64,000 nucleotides of DNA from Flavobacterium sp. SH_e (GCF_025717045.1 NZ_JAOVZN010000002.1:178028-242027), one strand, 5' to 3'; counted from the stretch's first letter, positions 41,006-51,513 are shown. Made by a program: numbers and translations. Notes: generated from the letters alone by a model not told the origin.

Positions 41006-41033
41006 AAACCTGCTTCTTATTGGGAGCAGGTTT
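41006..41033 (+). terminator. Terminator of fabH
   Basis: Hairpin AAACCTGCT (41006-41014) with AGCAGGTTT (41025-41033), followed by a T run. Confidence 0.85.
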
Positions 41034-41095
41034 TTTTATAAATTGCGTGCTCAAACCTATCAGGTTTCATTTGGAGAAAAACTATTTAAATCAGA

Positions 41096-41767
41096 ATGAA
41101 AAAAAATCAACTAGAAATAGCTTGTTTTAATTATGAATCGGCGTTAATTGCTCAAGCAAATGGCGCGGACAGAATTGAGTTATGTGAAAATATGAAATTG
41201 GGAGGAACAACGCCAAACTCAATTTTGGTGGTAAAAGTCCGCGAAAGTATAGATATTAAAATGCATGTTATTATCAGGCCTCGAGGTGGTGATTTTGTTT
41301 ATTCTGATGAAGAACTTACGGAAATGAAACAAGATATCAAGCAGTATAAAAAGCTAGGCGTTGATGGTTTTGTTTTCGGGATTTTAAAGGAAAATGGAAA
41401 AATAAATAAAAAACAAAATAAAGAACTGGTGCATCTGGCGCATCCACTTTCTTGTACTTTTCACCGTGCTTTTGATGTAGTGAAAAATCCAGAAAAATCA
41501 CTGGAATCTATTATTGACTGTGGTTTCAAAACAATTTTGACTTCTGGGCAAGGCGTAAATGTTGAAGAAGGAATTGTTGCTTTAGAAAGACTTCAAGAAC
41601 TAGCTGGCGATAGAATAGAAATTATGCCTGGAGGAGGTTTACGTTCGTCAAACATCAAATTATTGCAGGAAAAATTAGACCTGACTTTTTATCATTCTTC
41701 AGCAATCACCGATAATTCTGAAATTGCAAATCCAGAAGAAATAAAAGAATTAAGAAACTTTTTATAA
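41096..41767 (+). CDS. cutC: Copper homeostasis protein CutC
   Basis: 223 residues, slightly shorter than E. coli CutC. TIM-barrel signature blocks are present: LEIACFNYESALIAQANGADRIELC, GGTTPN, MHVIIRPRGGDF, GVDGFVFGIL, CTFHRAFDV, TSGQG and IMPGGGLR. Named for copper tolerance, but the actual reaction is unresolved and the metal link is disputed. A hairpin terminator follows, shared with the convergent outer-membrane barrel gene. Confidence 0.9.
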   Translation: MKKNQLEIACFNYESALIAQANGADRIELCENMKLGGTTPNSILVVKVRESIDIKMHVIIRPRGGDFVYSDEELTEMKQDIKQYKKLGVDGFVFGILKENGKINKKQNKELVHLAHPLSCTFHRAFDVVKNPEKSLESIIDCGFKTILTSGQGVNVEEGIVALERLQELAGDRIEIMPGGGLRSSNIKLLQEKLDLTFYHSSAITDNSEIANPEEIKELRNFL

Positions 41768-41781
41768 ATATCTACTAAAAC

Positions 41782-41816
41782 AAAAAAGTCTGGAGTGGCA
41801 TCTCCAGACTTTTTTT
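41782..41816. terminator. Bidirectional terminator after cutC
   Basis: A stem of AAAAAAGTCTGGA (41782-41794) with TCCAGACTTTTTT (from 41803), 8-nt loop, between convergent genes. Confidence 0.85.
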
Positions 41817-41863
41817 TACAAGAAATATTCAAAAATTATTTAAAAAAATCTTTTTAGGTAAGA

Positions 41864-44284
41864 TTAGAACATTCCGCCTCCACCTTTGTTAGTATTGTCG
41901 TCTCTTTGTTTACGCTGTAAATTTTTGATTTTTCCGCCTCCAAAATTGTAAGTTAAACCAAAATAGACTGTTTGGCTTTCCCATTTGAACTGCCCAGCTT
42001 GAGGGTAAGGATTTTCAGTATCAAAAGCATATTTCATAGTATTAAAGACATCATTGAAACGAACACTTAAATTCATTTTGTTGTCTAATAATGTATATCG
42101 TGTACCAATATCCATTTTGTACATTTCGTGACTATTGTTCTGAAGTCCATCTGTTGCACCTCTATAGAATCCGAAAGCTAAGAAACTTAAACGTTTGTTT
42201 ACTTTAAAGTTAGAGTTCATACGTCCATTAAATGCGGCAACAGTAACCGTTTTGTTCTTAGGTCCAATTTGATTTTCTTCTGGAATAAAACCATATATAA
42301 CTCCTGATTGATCAATGCTTGAGAAATCAATCGATGGCTGAATATCCCACCATTTTGTGATTTTATAATTAAATGACATTTCAAATCCATAAGCAGTATT
42401 ATGATCAAAATTTGTATAACTCATAATTTGCTTTTGCTCACTTGCATCGTTAGGATCAGGATATAAAATTCTACTAATTTGGTCATTAATGCTTCTCACG
42501 AAAACCCCTGCCGTAAAACTTCCTTTTTCAAGAGTTTTAGTATAATTTACTTCAATTGAGTTGGTGAACTGAGGTCTTAGGTCAGGATTTCCTATCGAAG
42601 TAACTAACGGAGTAGCAAATTCACGAATAGGTTTTGTTTGCTCTAAACTTGGACGATCGACACGACGACTATAGCTTAACTGTAAAGTGTTTTTCTCAGT
42701 TAAATTGTACGTAATATAAGCCGACGGATATAAGGTAATATAGTCGTCATCAAATTTATCTTTACCATAATTTAAATTAGCTTGAACTTTATAGCTTTCA
42801 AAACGAGCACCTACTTGATAGCTTAGTTTTTTGAATTTCTGTCCAAATGTTACATAAGCAGAATAAATATCTGTGTCATAAGTATAATGAGAAGTTTGAT
42901 CTGCAACAGGAAGCAAAGGATTTCCAGTTATATAATCATTATCAGTTCTTGTGATTCTTGCTTCGGCTCCAGCTTCAAGAGTTGTTTTTTCGTTTAACGG
43001 ATTAACATAATCTACGTTTACTGTGCTAAGTTTTCTACCACCTTTTAGAAAATCATCATAAACTACAGCCGAACTTGTATTATCAATATTAGTTGTTTGA
43101 GTGTCGAATGAAGCATTTTGAGTTTCTTTGTTATCGCTATAATTTGCCTCAAAATCTAATGTGTGACCTTCTTTTTTAAAGATATGTTTGTATGCTAAAT
43201 TATAAGTCCCAACTCTGTCTGGACCCCAATATTTTGATTTTTGTAAAATATTTGAAATATCAGAACCAGTTACATTATTGTAATCAATATTAGTATCTAC
43301 ATAACCTTTTCCGTCAGATTTGTTTTGGTTAGTATAAATAGATAAAGTATTGTGATCATCGATTAAATAATCCATTCCAATTTTGTATAAATAAGACTCA
43401 TTATCATTCAAAACATCTATATTTTGAGTGATATCTTCATCAAATCTTTGGATAAAACCTTTATTATGGTATTTTCCAAAGTTCTGTCCTACGTTTCCAA
43501 AGAAATTTACTTTTCCAGTTTTATAATTCAAATCTAAAGACTGGTTGTATTTTGCAGTTTCACCAAAAGTAATACCGCCGCTGTAACTTCCGTTAAAACC
43601 AGTATTAGCATTTTTATGTAAAATAATATTGATGATTCCAGACATTCCTTCTGGATTATATTTTGCGCTTGGATTGGTAATCAGTTCGATTTTTTTGATA
43701 GAAGTTGATGGAATTTGTTTCAATAATTGAGCAGGGTCAATATTAGTTGGACGTCCGTCAATTAATACACGAACATTATCATTTCCGCGAAGCGAAAGTT
43801 TTCCATCCTGATCTACATTTACAGAAGGAATATTGTTCATAATATCTGATGCCGAAGCTCCTGCTGTTGTCAAGTCCTTACCAACATTAACTACTTTTCT
43901 ATCAATTTTTTGTTCGATTGTAGAACGTTCTGCTACAATGTTTACACCTTTAAGTTGTGTTGCTTCTTCTTCAAGTGCAACATTTACAGTTGCAGATTTT
44001 TTGTTTTCGCTTAAAAGAACTGAACCGATATATTTTCTAAATCCAATATATTGAATTTCGATCGTATAACTTTTTAATGCGATGTTTTTAAATGAAAAGT
44101 CTCCGTTATCATCTGTGTTTACGCCCGAAACCACTTTTCCATTTTCTTTAAGCGAAACAGTGGCATAAGAAATTGGCGCATTGTTTGACTTTTCTGTAAT
44201 TTTTCCAGAAACACTACCAGTATTCTGGGCCTGCGTTGTTGCGATTATCCCTAATAGCGCAAACAGAAAGAATTTTAATTTCAT
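41864..44284 (-). CDS. TonB-dependent-receptor-like outer-membrane barrel protein (OMP_b-brl_3 type)
   Basis: 806 residues with a signal peptide (1-19, ATTQAQ). A carboxypeptidase-regulatory-like domain (about 22-110, GSVSGKITEKSNNAPISYATVSL) precedes a plug domain (SASDIMNNIPSVNVDQDGKLSLRG, VLIDGRP, KKIELITNPSAKYNPEGMSGII) and a 16-stranded-type barrel to the C-terminus. The family (outer membrane beta-barrel family 3) lacks a recognisable TonB-box pairing with SusD. Substrate is unknown; such proteins are often linked to peptides or metals. It ends in a glycine-rich tail NKGGGGMF. Confidence 0.85.
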   Translation of the reverse strand: MKLKFFLFALLGIIATTQAQNTGSVSGKITEKSNNAPISYATVSLKENGKVVSGVNTDDNGDFSFKNIALKSYTIEIQYIGFRKYIGSVLLSENKKSATVNVALEEEATQLKGVNIVAERSTIEQKIDRKVVNVGKDLTTAGASASDIMNNIPSVNVDQDGKLSLRGNDNVRVLIDGRPTNIDPAQLLKQIPSTSIKKIELITNPSAKYNPEGMSGIINIILHKNANTGFNGSYSGGITFGETAKYNQSLDLNYKTGKVNFFGNVGQNFGKYHNKGFIQRFDEDITQNIDVLNDNESYLYKIGMDYLIDDHNTLSIYTNQNKSDGKGYVDTNIDYNNVTGSDISNILQKSKYWGPDRVGTYNLAYKHIFKKEGHTLDFEANYSDNKETQNASFDTQTTNIDNTSSAVVYDDFLKGGRKLSTVNVDYVNPLNEKTTLEAGAEARITRTDNDYITGNPLLPVADQTSHYTYDTDIYSAYVTFGQKFKKLSYQVGARFESYKVQANLNYGKDKFDDDYITLYPSAYITYNLTEKNTLQLSYSRRVDRPSLEQTKPIREFATPLVTSIGNPDLRPQFTNSIEVNYTKTLEKGSFTAGVFVRSINDQISRILYPDPNDASEQKQIMSYTNFDHNTAYGFEMSFNYKITKWWDIQPSIDFSSIDQSGVIYGFIPEENQIGPKNKTVTVAAFNGRMNSNFKVNKRLSFLAFGFYRGATDGLQNNSHEMYKMDIGTRYTLLDNKMNLSVRFNDVFNTMKYAFDTENPYPQAGQFKWESQTVYFGLTYNFGGGKIKNLQRKQRDDNTNKGGGGMF

Positions 44285-44616
44285 GATTTTTTTACTGATT
44301 ATTTTTGATTTGATTGATGATGATTTTTGTTTTTGTTAGTTTTTCTTTTTTTTGTTTTTCTTTGCCTCAAAAAAATTGAAGTCACTATTAAGACTCTTTT
44401 GGCATCGATATGTTACAAGAAAATGTGAAAAAAAGCACAAAAAAAAGCGTATGCCTTGTTTTGTAAGAGTTTAAGGTTTTAATTTTTTGATAATTTTAAC
44501 AATTAAAAAACTAGCTTTTTTATCAAATCGAAACTCTTTTCTTGAATTTAATATGTTTTTGATTTTCTCTAATTGATGAATAAGCAGTATCTTTGCTCAC
44601 TTTAAAATAAGTTTAC
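44285..44616. other. 332-nt divergent intergenic region
   Basis: Very T-rich on the plus strand near the barrel gene. It holds the argS -7 box (44588-44595). No exact -7 match for the barrel gene and no stable hairpin was seen. Confidence 0.45.
44588..44595 (+). promoter_or_regulatory. -7 promoter element of argS
   Basis: TATCTTTG, an exact TAnnTTTG match, 21 nt before the ATG. Confidence 0.5.
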
Positions 44617-46395
44617 ATGTCATTACCACAAATTCTTACACCTTCTATACAAAAAGCAATACAAGCATTATTTGATGTTACTGTTGATAAAATTGAGTTT
44701 CAAACTACTAGAAAAGAGTTTGAAGGAGATATTACAATGGTGATTTTTCCTTTGCTGAAAGTGATTAAAAGTAATCCGGCTGAATTGGGAAATAAAATTG
44801 GAAATTATCTAGTAGAAAATGTTTCTGAAGTGGCTCGCTTTAATGTAGTTTCTGGTTTCTTGAATATTGTGATTTCAGACAGTTATTATGTGAATTTCTT
44901 TAATGGAATAAAAGACCAAAAGCAATTTGGATTTGTAGCCCCAAACCCAGCTGAAAAAGCAGTTATGGTTGAATATTCTTCTCCAAACACAAATAAACCT
45001 TTGCATTTAGGACACGTTCGTAACAATTTGTTAGGATATTCCGTTGCAGAGATTTTAAAAGCTTCTGGTAAAAAAGTTTACAAAACACAAATTATCAACG
45101 ATAGAGGAATTCATATCTGTAAATCGATGCTGGCTTGGGAGAAATTCGGAAACGGAGAAACTCCTGAAACTTCAGGTTTAAAAGGAGATAAATTAGTTGG
45201 TAAATATTATGTCGAGTTTGACAAAGCTTACAAAAATGAAATTAACGGTTTAATCGAAACTGGTAAAACAGAAGAAGAAGCAAAAAAACAAGCACCGATT
45301 ATTATCGAAGCTCAAGATATGCTTAAGAAATGGGAAGCTGGAGATGAAAAAGTAATTGCGCTTTGGAAAAAAATGAACGAATGGGTTTATGAAGGTTTCG
45401 CAACAACTTATACCAATCTTGGAGTTAATTTTGATAAATATTACTATGAAAGCAATACTTATCTTTTAGGAAAAGATGTTGTACAAGTAGGTTTAGATAA
45501 AGGAGTTTTCGAAAAAGATCCGGACGGTTCTGTTTGGATTGATTTGACAGATGAAGGTCTTGACCGAAAAATCGTTTTACGTTCTGATGGAACAGCGGTT
45601 TATATGACGCAAGATATCGGAACAGCAATTCAACGTGTAAAAGATATGCCGGATGTTGGCGGAATGGTTTACACTGTCGGAAACGAGCAAGATTATCACT
45701 TTAAAGTATTATTCTTAATCTTGAAAAAATTAGGGTTTGACTGGGCTTCAAGCTTATATCACTTGTCATATGGAATGGTTGATTTGCCTTCTGGAAAAAT
45801 GAAAAGCCGCGAAGGAACTGTTGTAGATGCAGACGATTTGATGCAAGATATGACCGATACAGCAAAACAGATTTCAGAAGATTTAGGAAAATTGGACAGC
45901 TATTCTGACGAAGAAAAAGCAAAATTGTACAAAACAATTGGTTTAGGAGCTTTGAAATATTACATTTTAAAGGTTGATCCTAAAAAACGTATTTTGTTCA
46001 ATCCAGAAGAATCTGTTGATTTTGCAGGAAATACAGGACCATTTATTCAATATACTTACGCTAGAATTCAGTCCATAATCCGTAAAGCAGATTTTGATTT
46101 TTCTAACAAAATCGAAATCGAAGAACTTCATGAAAAAGAAAAAGAATTGGTAAAACAAATCGAGCTTTTTCCAGAAGTAATTCAGAATGCGGCTCAAAAT
46201 CATAGCCCAGCATTAATTGCCAATTATACTTATGATTTAGTAAAAGAATATAACTCATTTTACCAATCTGTACATATTTTAGGAGAAGTAGACCTGACTA
46301 AAAAAATATTCAGAGTACAGCTTTCTCAAAAAGTTGCAGAGGTAATAAATTCTGCATTCCAATTATTAGGAATTGAAGTTCCAGAGAGAATGTAA
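44617..46395 (+). CDS. argS: Arginine--tRNA ligase
   Basis: 592 residues, full length. An N-terminal Add-1 domain (about 1-110) recognises the tRNA D-arm; the HIGH motif is in SSPNTNKPLHLGHVRNN (HLGH) and the KMSKS equivalent is SGKMKSREGTVV. The C-terminal anticodon-binding helical domain ends in LLGIEVPERM, as usual for this enzyme. It charges tRNA-Arg and is essential. Single gene with its own promoter and hairpin terminator. Confidence 0.95.
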   Translation: MSLPQILTPSIQKAIQALFDVTVDKIEFQTTRKEFEGDITMVIFPLLKVIKSNPAELGNKIGNYLVENVSEVARFNVVSGFLNIVISDSYYVNFFNGIKDQKQFGFVAPNPAEKAVMVEYSSPNTNKPLHLGHVRNNLLGYSVAEILKASGKKVYKTQIINDRGIHICKSMLAWEKFGNGETPETSGLKGDKLVGKYYVEFDKAYKNEINGLIETGKTEEEAKKQAPIIIEAQDMLKKWEAGDEKVIALWKKMNEWVYEGFATTYTNLGVNFDKYYYESNTYLLGKDVVQVGLDKGVFEKDPDGSVWIDLTDEGLDRKIVLRSDGTAVYMTQDIGTAIQRVKDMPDVGGMVYTVGNEQDYHFKVLFLILKKLGFDWASSLYHLSYGMVDLPSGKMKSREGTVVDADDLMQDMTDTAKQISEDLGKLDSYSDEEKAKLYKTIGLGALKYYILKVDPKKRILFNPEESVDFAGNTGPFIQYTYARIQSIIRKADFDFSNKIEIEELHEKEKELVKQIELFPEVIQNAAQNHSPALIANYTYDLVKEYNSFYQSVHILGEVDLTKKIFRVQLSQKVAEVINSAFQLLGIEVPERM

Positions 46396-46817
46396 GAATA
46401 AAACATATTAAATTGTAAAGCCAATAGTTTCCTTAACTATTGGCTTTTTTTATTGTTTTTTTGGCTTCAAAGGTATTATTGTGCTAAAATTCTTAAATAG
46501 TTTTGCGGTGGCTTTGTAAGTATTACAATGCAAGTGATAAAATTATAAGTCAACTCTCCTAATATTCATTTTTAACTATTTTGAATTAGTACGCTTTTAG
46601 TAAGGATGATGAGATAATTAAAAGGACAGTCTAGTAATTAGACGGTTTTTTTTCTCAATTATTTTTCACTCTCTCTTCTTAAACGTTTACACATTTTTAA
46701 TTTCAACAATTTTTTTGTAGTATTAGTATTTCTTTTTTATGTGTTAAAAGTAATTCAATACTTGTTAAAATTATTTTAATTTTTTAAGTTCGCCCTCTCT
46801 AATTAAAAAACAAAATA
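46396..46817. other. 422-nt region between argS and the susC-like gene
   Basis: It starts with the argS terminator. The remaining ~370 nt are AT-rich and free of ORFs, with a weak hairpin (GTCTAGTAATTAGAC, about 46628-46642, followed by T8). No exact TAnnTTTG box precedes the susC-like gene, so its promoter may depend on a specialised (ECF) sigma factor. This is inference. Confidence 0.45.
46417..46447 (+). terminator. Terminator of argS
   Basis: A perfect 13-bp stem (46417-46429 with 46435-46447, core AAAGCCAATAGTT), 5-nt loop, then T7. Confidence 0.9.
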
Positions 46818-49800
46818 ATGAAACAAAAATTTAAAGGATTTGCAATTCTTGTATTTCTTCTTTTTACGCAACTATTTTTTGCACAAGAGAAAACAATATC
46901 GGGAATTGTTTCAGATGGGAGTGGGCCTATTCCGGGGGCGAATGTTGTGGTAAAAGGAACCAGTAATGGTGTTCAAAGTGATTTTGATGGAAAGTATAAG
47001 ATAAAGGCAAAAACAGGTGATGTTTTGATTTTTTCTTACATGGGAATGAAAGATCAGACAATTACTGTTGGTAATTCACCTACTGTAAATGTGAAATTGC
47101 AAGAAGGAGGGGAGCAATTGGAAGAAGTTGTGGTTCAGGTGGCTTATGGTAAAGCTAAAAAAGGAACATATACAGGATCTGCGACACAAATTAAATCAGA
47201 GCAATTAGAAAATAGACCATTAACAAATGCTCTTTCAGTTTTGGAAGGTTCTACTTCTGGAGTTCAAATTCAGAGCTCGGCTGGACAACCTGGTGCTGCA
47301 CCTGAAGTAAGGATAAGGGGTTTTAGCTCAGTTAATGGATCAAATACGCCTTTATACATTGTTGATGGAGTGCCATTCGCAGGAGATATAAGTAATTTAA
47401 ATTCTGCAGATATTGAAAGTTTAACTGTCTTAAAAGATGCTTCTTCAACATCTCTTTACGGTTCAAAGGCGGCAAATGGTGTTGTTATTATTACAACAAA
47501 GACAGGAAAATCTACTAAAGATAAATTTTCATTAAATATAAGTACAGGTATGACATCTCGTTCAATTAAAGATTATGAACGAGTAAATGCTTATGATTAT
47601 TATCCATTGGAGTGGGAGGCAATTCGTAATAGTCGTCCAATGGCGAATCAAGTACAAATTGATGCTGCGAATGCTTATGCATCTTCAAGAGTTCCTGTGG
47701 TATTGGTTACCAATCCATTTAATGTTCCTGCAAATAGTATTGTTGGAACTGATGGGAAATTGAATCCAAATGCTCAATTGCTTTATCCACAAGATTTAAA
47801 TTGGGAAAAGCAATTAGAACGAGCAGGAACACGTCAAAATGTTGATTTTTCTTATCAGGGTAAATCTGAAAAATCAAATTACTTCGCATCTTTAGGTTAT
47901 CTAAATGAGGAAGGATATTTAAGAAAATCTGATTTTGAAAGAACTACTGGTCGCTTAAATTTAAATACAAGCCTAAAAGATTGGTTTAAAACCGGAGTTA
48001 ATATTTCAGGATCTATTAGCAATTCTAATTTAGGAATTGATGGAGCTACAGATTCAAATGCAGTTAAGAATCCGTTTAGAGCAGCACGATATATGGGGCC
48101 AATTTATCCAGTTTTTGATCATGTTGAAAATGGAGATTATGCGTATGATATTAATGGAGATAAAATATATTCAACTACAAGAGGTTCTGGAGCTGCCAAT
48201 GGTAGAAATATTGTTTATGAAACACTTAATGACACTGATAATGTAAAAAAATTAGCTTTATCGGGAAGAACATATTTTGAAATAACATTTTTAAAAGATT
48301 TTAAGTTTACGACTAATGCTTCTATAGATAAGACTTATTCAAACAGATCTATAATTTATAACACTTTAATTGGTGACGGAGCACCAAGTGGGTTAATGTC
48401 TAAAGAGGATAGAGTGTTAACAGGTTTGACTTATAATCAATTATTGAATTACTCTAAGAAAATTGGAAACCACTCGTTTAATGCTTTGTTAGGTCACGAA
48501 AGTTTTGATTATACTTCTGCTTATACTTCAGGCACAAAGACTGGTCAGGTAGTTCCCGAAATTCCAGAATTCATTAATTATGCTACAACTACAGATTTAA
48601 CATCATATACAAGAAATTATGCTACAGAATCTTATTTCTCAAGATTAGGATATGATTATATGGATAAATATATACTTTCGGCTTCTTTTAGAAGAGATGG
48701 TTCTTCAAAATTTTCTAAAGAAAACAGATGGGGTAATTTCTGGTCTTTTGGTGGCGCATGGGTAATTTCAAAAGAAAATTTTCTTAATAATAGTTCATGG
48801 ATAAATGATTTAAAGCTTAGAGCTTCATTAGGTCAGGTTGGAAATGATTCTCATATTGATAATAATGGATTAAATTATTATGTGAGTCAATCTACTTATA
48901 ATTTAGGTTATGATAATGGGAATGAAGGCGGTATTGTTACTTATGCTGCAGCGGCTACTAGTCTTCAATGGGAAAAAAATACTCAAAAAGATTTAGCGCT
49001 AGAATTCGGACTTTTTAAAAATAGGCTAAGAGGTAGCATAGAATACTATAATAGAAATACTGATGGACTAATATTTTCAGTACCTAATCCTTTATCATCT
49101 GGATTAGATAACAGAATAGAAAATATTGGGTCGATGTATAATAGAGGTATTGAAATCGCATTGGATGGAACAATTATAAAAACAAATGATTTCTCATGGA
49201 ATTTAAATGTAAATGCATCAACAATTCATAATGAAATTACAAGTTTGCCACAAAATGAAATTATTGACGGAACTAAAAAACTTATGGTTGGAAGGTCAAT
49301 ATATGATTATTGGTTGAGAAGTTGGTATGGAGTTGATCCTACTGATGGCTATGCTTTGTATGTTGCAGATCCAACATTAATGTCTGCAAATGATTCAACG
49401 GCTAGAGTTGTAAATGGGGTTAATGTAACGACAGATCAAAATAAAGCACTCTATCATTATGCTGGTTCTGCAATACCAGATCTATTTGGAAGTTTTGGCA
49501 ATAGCTTTAAATATAAAGGATTAAAATTGGATATTTTGTTTTCTTATCAAATTGGAGGAAAAATGTATGACACTAACTATGCAGGATTAATGCATACTGG
49601 CAACAATTATGGATCTGCTTTAAGTGTTGATGCTCTTAAAAGATGGCAAAAACCTGGTGATATAACTGATGTTCCAAGATTAGATGTTAATAGAAACACT
49701 CAGTCTACTGCCGCATCAGATAGATGGCTAATTGGATCTGATTATTTAGCGCTAAGACAAATTAACCTGTCATACAAAATGCCTGATGAACTAACTTCAA

Positions 49801-49961
49801 AATTTGAGATTGATAATGCTGTTATTTATGTTAATGGTGAAAACTTAATGTTGTTTACCAAACGTCAAGGAATGGATCCTACTCAAACTTTTAACGGAAC
49901 AACTCAAAATAGATACATTCCTTCTAGAGTAATTAGCTTAGGATTAAATTTAAATTTTTAA
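46818..49961 (+). CDS. SusC/RagA-family TonB-linked outer-membrane protein
   Basis: 1047 residues, typical for SusC. Signal peptide about 1-22 (FFAQ). A carboxypeptidase-regulatory-like domain (about 25-100: ISGIVSDGSGPIPGANVVVKG) leads to a plug (VRIRGFSSVNGSNTPLYIVDG, SLYGSKAANGVVIITTK) and a long barrel ending in ISLGLNLNF. With its SusD partner it imports oligomers such as glycans or peptides through TonB. It lies 4 nt upstream of the susD-like gene. Neither glycoside hydrolases nor a SusR/ECF-sigma pair are adjacent, so the nutrient is not predictable. Confidence 0.93.
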   Translation: MKQKFKGFAILVFLLFTQLFFAQEKTISGIVSDGSGPIPGANVVVKGTSNGVQSDFDGKYKIKAKTGDVLIFSYMGMKDQTITVGNSPTVNVKLQEGGEQLEEVVVQVAYGKAKKGTYTGSATQIKSEQLENRPLTNALSVLEGSTSGVQIQSSAGQPGAAPEVRIRGFSSVNGSNTPLYIVDGVPFAGDISNLNSADIESLTVLKDASSTSLYGSKAANGVVIITTKTGKSTKDKFSLNISTGMTSRSIKDYERVNAYDYYPLEWEAIRNSRPMANQVQIDAANAYASSRVPVVLVTNPFNVPANSIVGTDGKLNPNAQLLYPQDLNWEKQLERAGTRQNVDFSYQGKSEKSNYFASLGYLNEEGYLRKSDFERTTGRLNLNTSLKDWFKTGVNISGSISNSNLGIDGATDSNAVKNPFRAARYMGPIYPVFDHVENGDYAYDINGDKIYSTTRGSGAANGRNIVYETLNDTDNVKKLALSGRTYFEITFLKDFKFTTNASIDKTYSNRSIIYNTLIGDGAPSGLMSKEDRVLTGLTYNQLLNYSKKIGNHSFNALLGHESFDYTSAYTSGTKTGQVVPEIPEFINYATTTDLTSYTRNYATESYFSRLGYDYMDKYILSASFRRDGSSKFSKENRWGNFWSFGGAWVISKENFLNNSSWINDLKLRASLGQVGNDSHIDNNGLNYYVSQSTYNLGYDNGNEGGIVTYAAAATSLQWEKNTQKDLALEFGLFKNRLRGSIEYYNRNTDGLIFSVPNPLSSGLDNRIENIGSMYNRGIEIALDGTIIKTNDFSWNLNVNASTIHNEITSLPQNEIIDGTKKLMVGRSIYDYWLRSWYGVDPTDGYALYVADPTLMSANDSTARVVNGVNVTTDQNKALYHYAGSAIPDLFGSFGNSFKYKGLKLDILFSYQIGGKMYDTNYAGLMHTGNNYGSALSVDALKRWQKPGDITDVPRLDVNRNTQSTAASDRWLIGSDYLALRQINLSYKMPDELTSKFEIDNAVIYVNGENLMLFTKRQGMDPTQTFNGTTQNRYIPSRVISLGLNLNF

Positions 49962-49965
49962 AATT

Positions 49966-51438
49966 ATGAAATCAATATATATAAAGCTGGTATCTTTTTT
50001 CAGTCTGGTAACCGTATTAGTATCATGTTCAGATGATTTTTTAGATAAAAAGCCTACAGAGTTTGTTGATTATACTGCAGCAACTAAAACAACAGAAAAT
50101 CTTATGACTACCTTGAATGGTATTCATCGATCTTTGTATGTTCGATACAATAATCAAAATGAAAATGGTCTGGGAAGTTTAATGCAACAAATTGATATTG
50201 CAGGAGATGATGTTGTATTTCCTATCACTAATAGCTGGTATTTGCAAGTTTACAATTGGTCGTCTTTTTCAAATTCTAATTCTCAAGATTTAAGATTTCA
50301 ATACAGAACTTATTATAGAATTATCAGAAATGCGAATACCATTATTAATGCTACTGACGCCGCAATTGGCCCAGAATCAGATAAAAAAATTGTGAAAGGG
50401 CAGGCTTTGCTTTATCGAGCATTCTGTCATTATCAATTGGTTCAGCTTTTTGGGGAAAGATATGTAGCCGGTGGGGTAAATTCTCAACTTGGTATTCCTG
50501 TTATTTTAACTGTAGGAAATGATAATTTTCCTCGTTCGACTGTAGAAGAAGTTTATAGCCAAATTAACAAAGATTTAGATGAAGCTAATATATTATTAGT
50601 AGGTTACACAAAATTAAATAATTCTCATTTAGATCTAAAAGTAGCGCAAGGATTAAAAGCTAGAGTTGCTTTGACTCAGGGGAATTGGGCAATAGCTGCA
50701 GATTATGCTAATAAAGCACGAGCAGGTAAAACATTAATGAGTATGACGGATTATGTTGCAGGATTTAATGATTTCAATAATGTAGAATGGATGTGGGGAA
50801 GTCATATAAACGAGGTTCAAACTGATTATTTTGGAAATTTTGGAGCATATATGTCAAGAAATTACAATTCAACCGTTATACGTTCTTGTCCAAAAGCAAT
50901 TAATAGTAAATTGTATAATATGATTCCTGAAACTGATATTCGTTTCAAAATCTTTGATAAAACGGGAAATCATACAGCTCTTTCATTACCTTCAAATTAT
51001 GCTAAATTTCCATATACTAGTCAGAAGTTTTTGTCAATTAGTACAGGAGATAGTAGATGTGATGTGCCTTATATGCGTGTCGCAGAAATGTATTTGATAG
51101 AAGCTGAAGCAAAAGCTAGACTTGGTAGAACAGATGCTGCTAGCGTGCTTTTTGAATTTGAAAAAACTAGAAATCCTTCGTGTACTTTATCAATAAAAAC
51201 AGGACAAGATCTAATAGATGAAATCTTATTGCAAAGAAGAATTGAGTTATGGGGAGAAGGTTTTAGATTCTATGATTTAAAGCGAACAAATTCTCCATTA
51301 GATAGAACAGGAGCTAATCATGATTCAGGTATTACTAATGGAGTTATGAATGTAGCTTCAAATGATAAAAGATGGCAATGGTTGATTCCACAAGCTGAAA
51401 TTAATGCTAATCCATTGATTGTTCAAAATCCTTTGTAG
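49966..51438 (+). CDS. RagB/SusD-family nutrient-uptake lipoprotein
   Basis: 490 residues. Lipobox LVSC with acylated Cys at 21, followed by SDDFLDKKPTEF, the acidic and D/E-L-xK-P start common to surface-exposed SusD proteins. TPR-like helices include YRAFCHYQLVQLFGERY and VAQGLKARVALTQGNW; the C-terminal FYDLKRTNSPLD and WLIPQAEINANP tail is the SusD_RagB signature. It acts as the lid of the SusC channel. It follows the susC-like gene by 4 nt, forming a two-gene operon ending at a strong hairpin. Confidence 0.93.
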   Translation: MKSIYIKLVSFFSLVTVLVSCSDDFLDKKPTEFVDYTAATKTTENLMTTLNGIHRSLYVRYNNQNENGLGSLMQQIDIAGDDVVFPITNSWYLQVYNWSSFSNSNSQDLRFQYRTYYRIIRNANTIINATDAAIGPESDKKIVKGQALLYRAFCHYQLVQLFGERYVAGGVNSQLGIPVILTVGNDNFPRSTVEEVYSQINKDLDEANILLVGYTKLNNSHLDLKVAQGLKARVALTQGNWAIAADYANKARAGKTLMSMTDYVAGFNDFNNVEWMWGSHINEVQTDYFGNFGAYMSRNYNSTVIRSCPKAINSKLYNMIPETDIRFKIFDKTGNHTALSLPSNYAKFPYTSQKFLSISTGDSRCDVPYMRVAEMYLIEAEAKARLGRTDAASVLFEFEKTRNPSCTLSIKTGQDLIDEILLQRRIELWGEGFRFYDLKRTNSPLDRTGANHDSGITNGVMNVASNDKRWQWLIPQAEINANPLIVQNPL

Positions 51439-51460
51439 GTTAGAAAAATAATAAGAAACA

Positions 51461-51496
51461 AAAAAATCCGGAAGTCTCTAAACTTCCGGATTTTTT
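51461..51496. terminator. Bidirectional terminator after the susD-like gene
   Basis: A perfect 15-bp stem (51461-51475 with 51482-51496, core ATCCGGAAGT), 6-nt loop, then T run. Confidence 0.9.
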
Positions 51497-51513
51497 TTAA
51501 CAACTAATTCTAA

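Noticed and set aside
46818..51438. SusC/SusD genes as a polysaccharide utilisation locus
   Set aside because: No carbohydrate-active enzyme or regulator lies nearby, so only the transporter pair is claimed.
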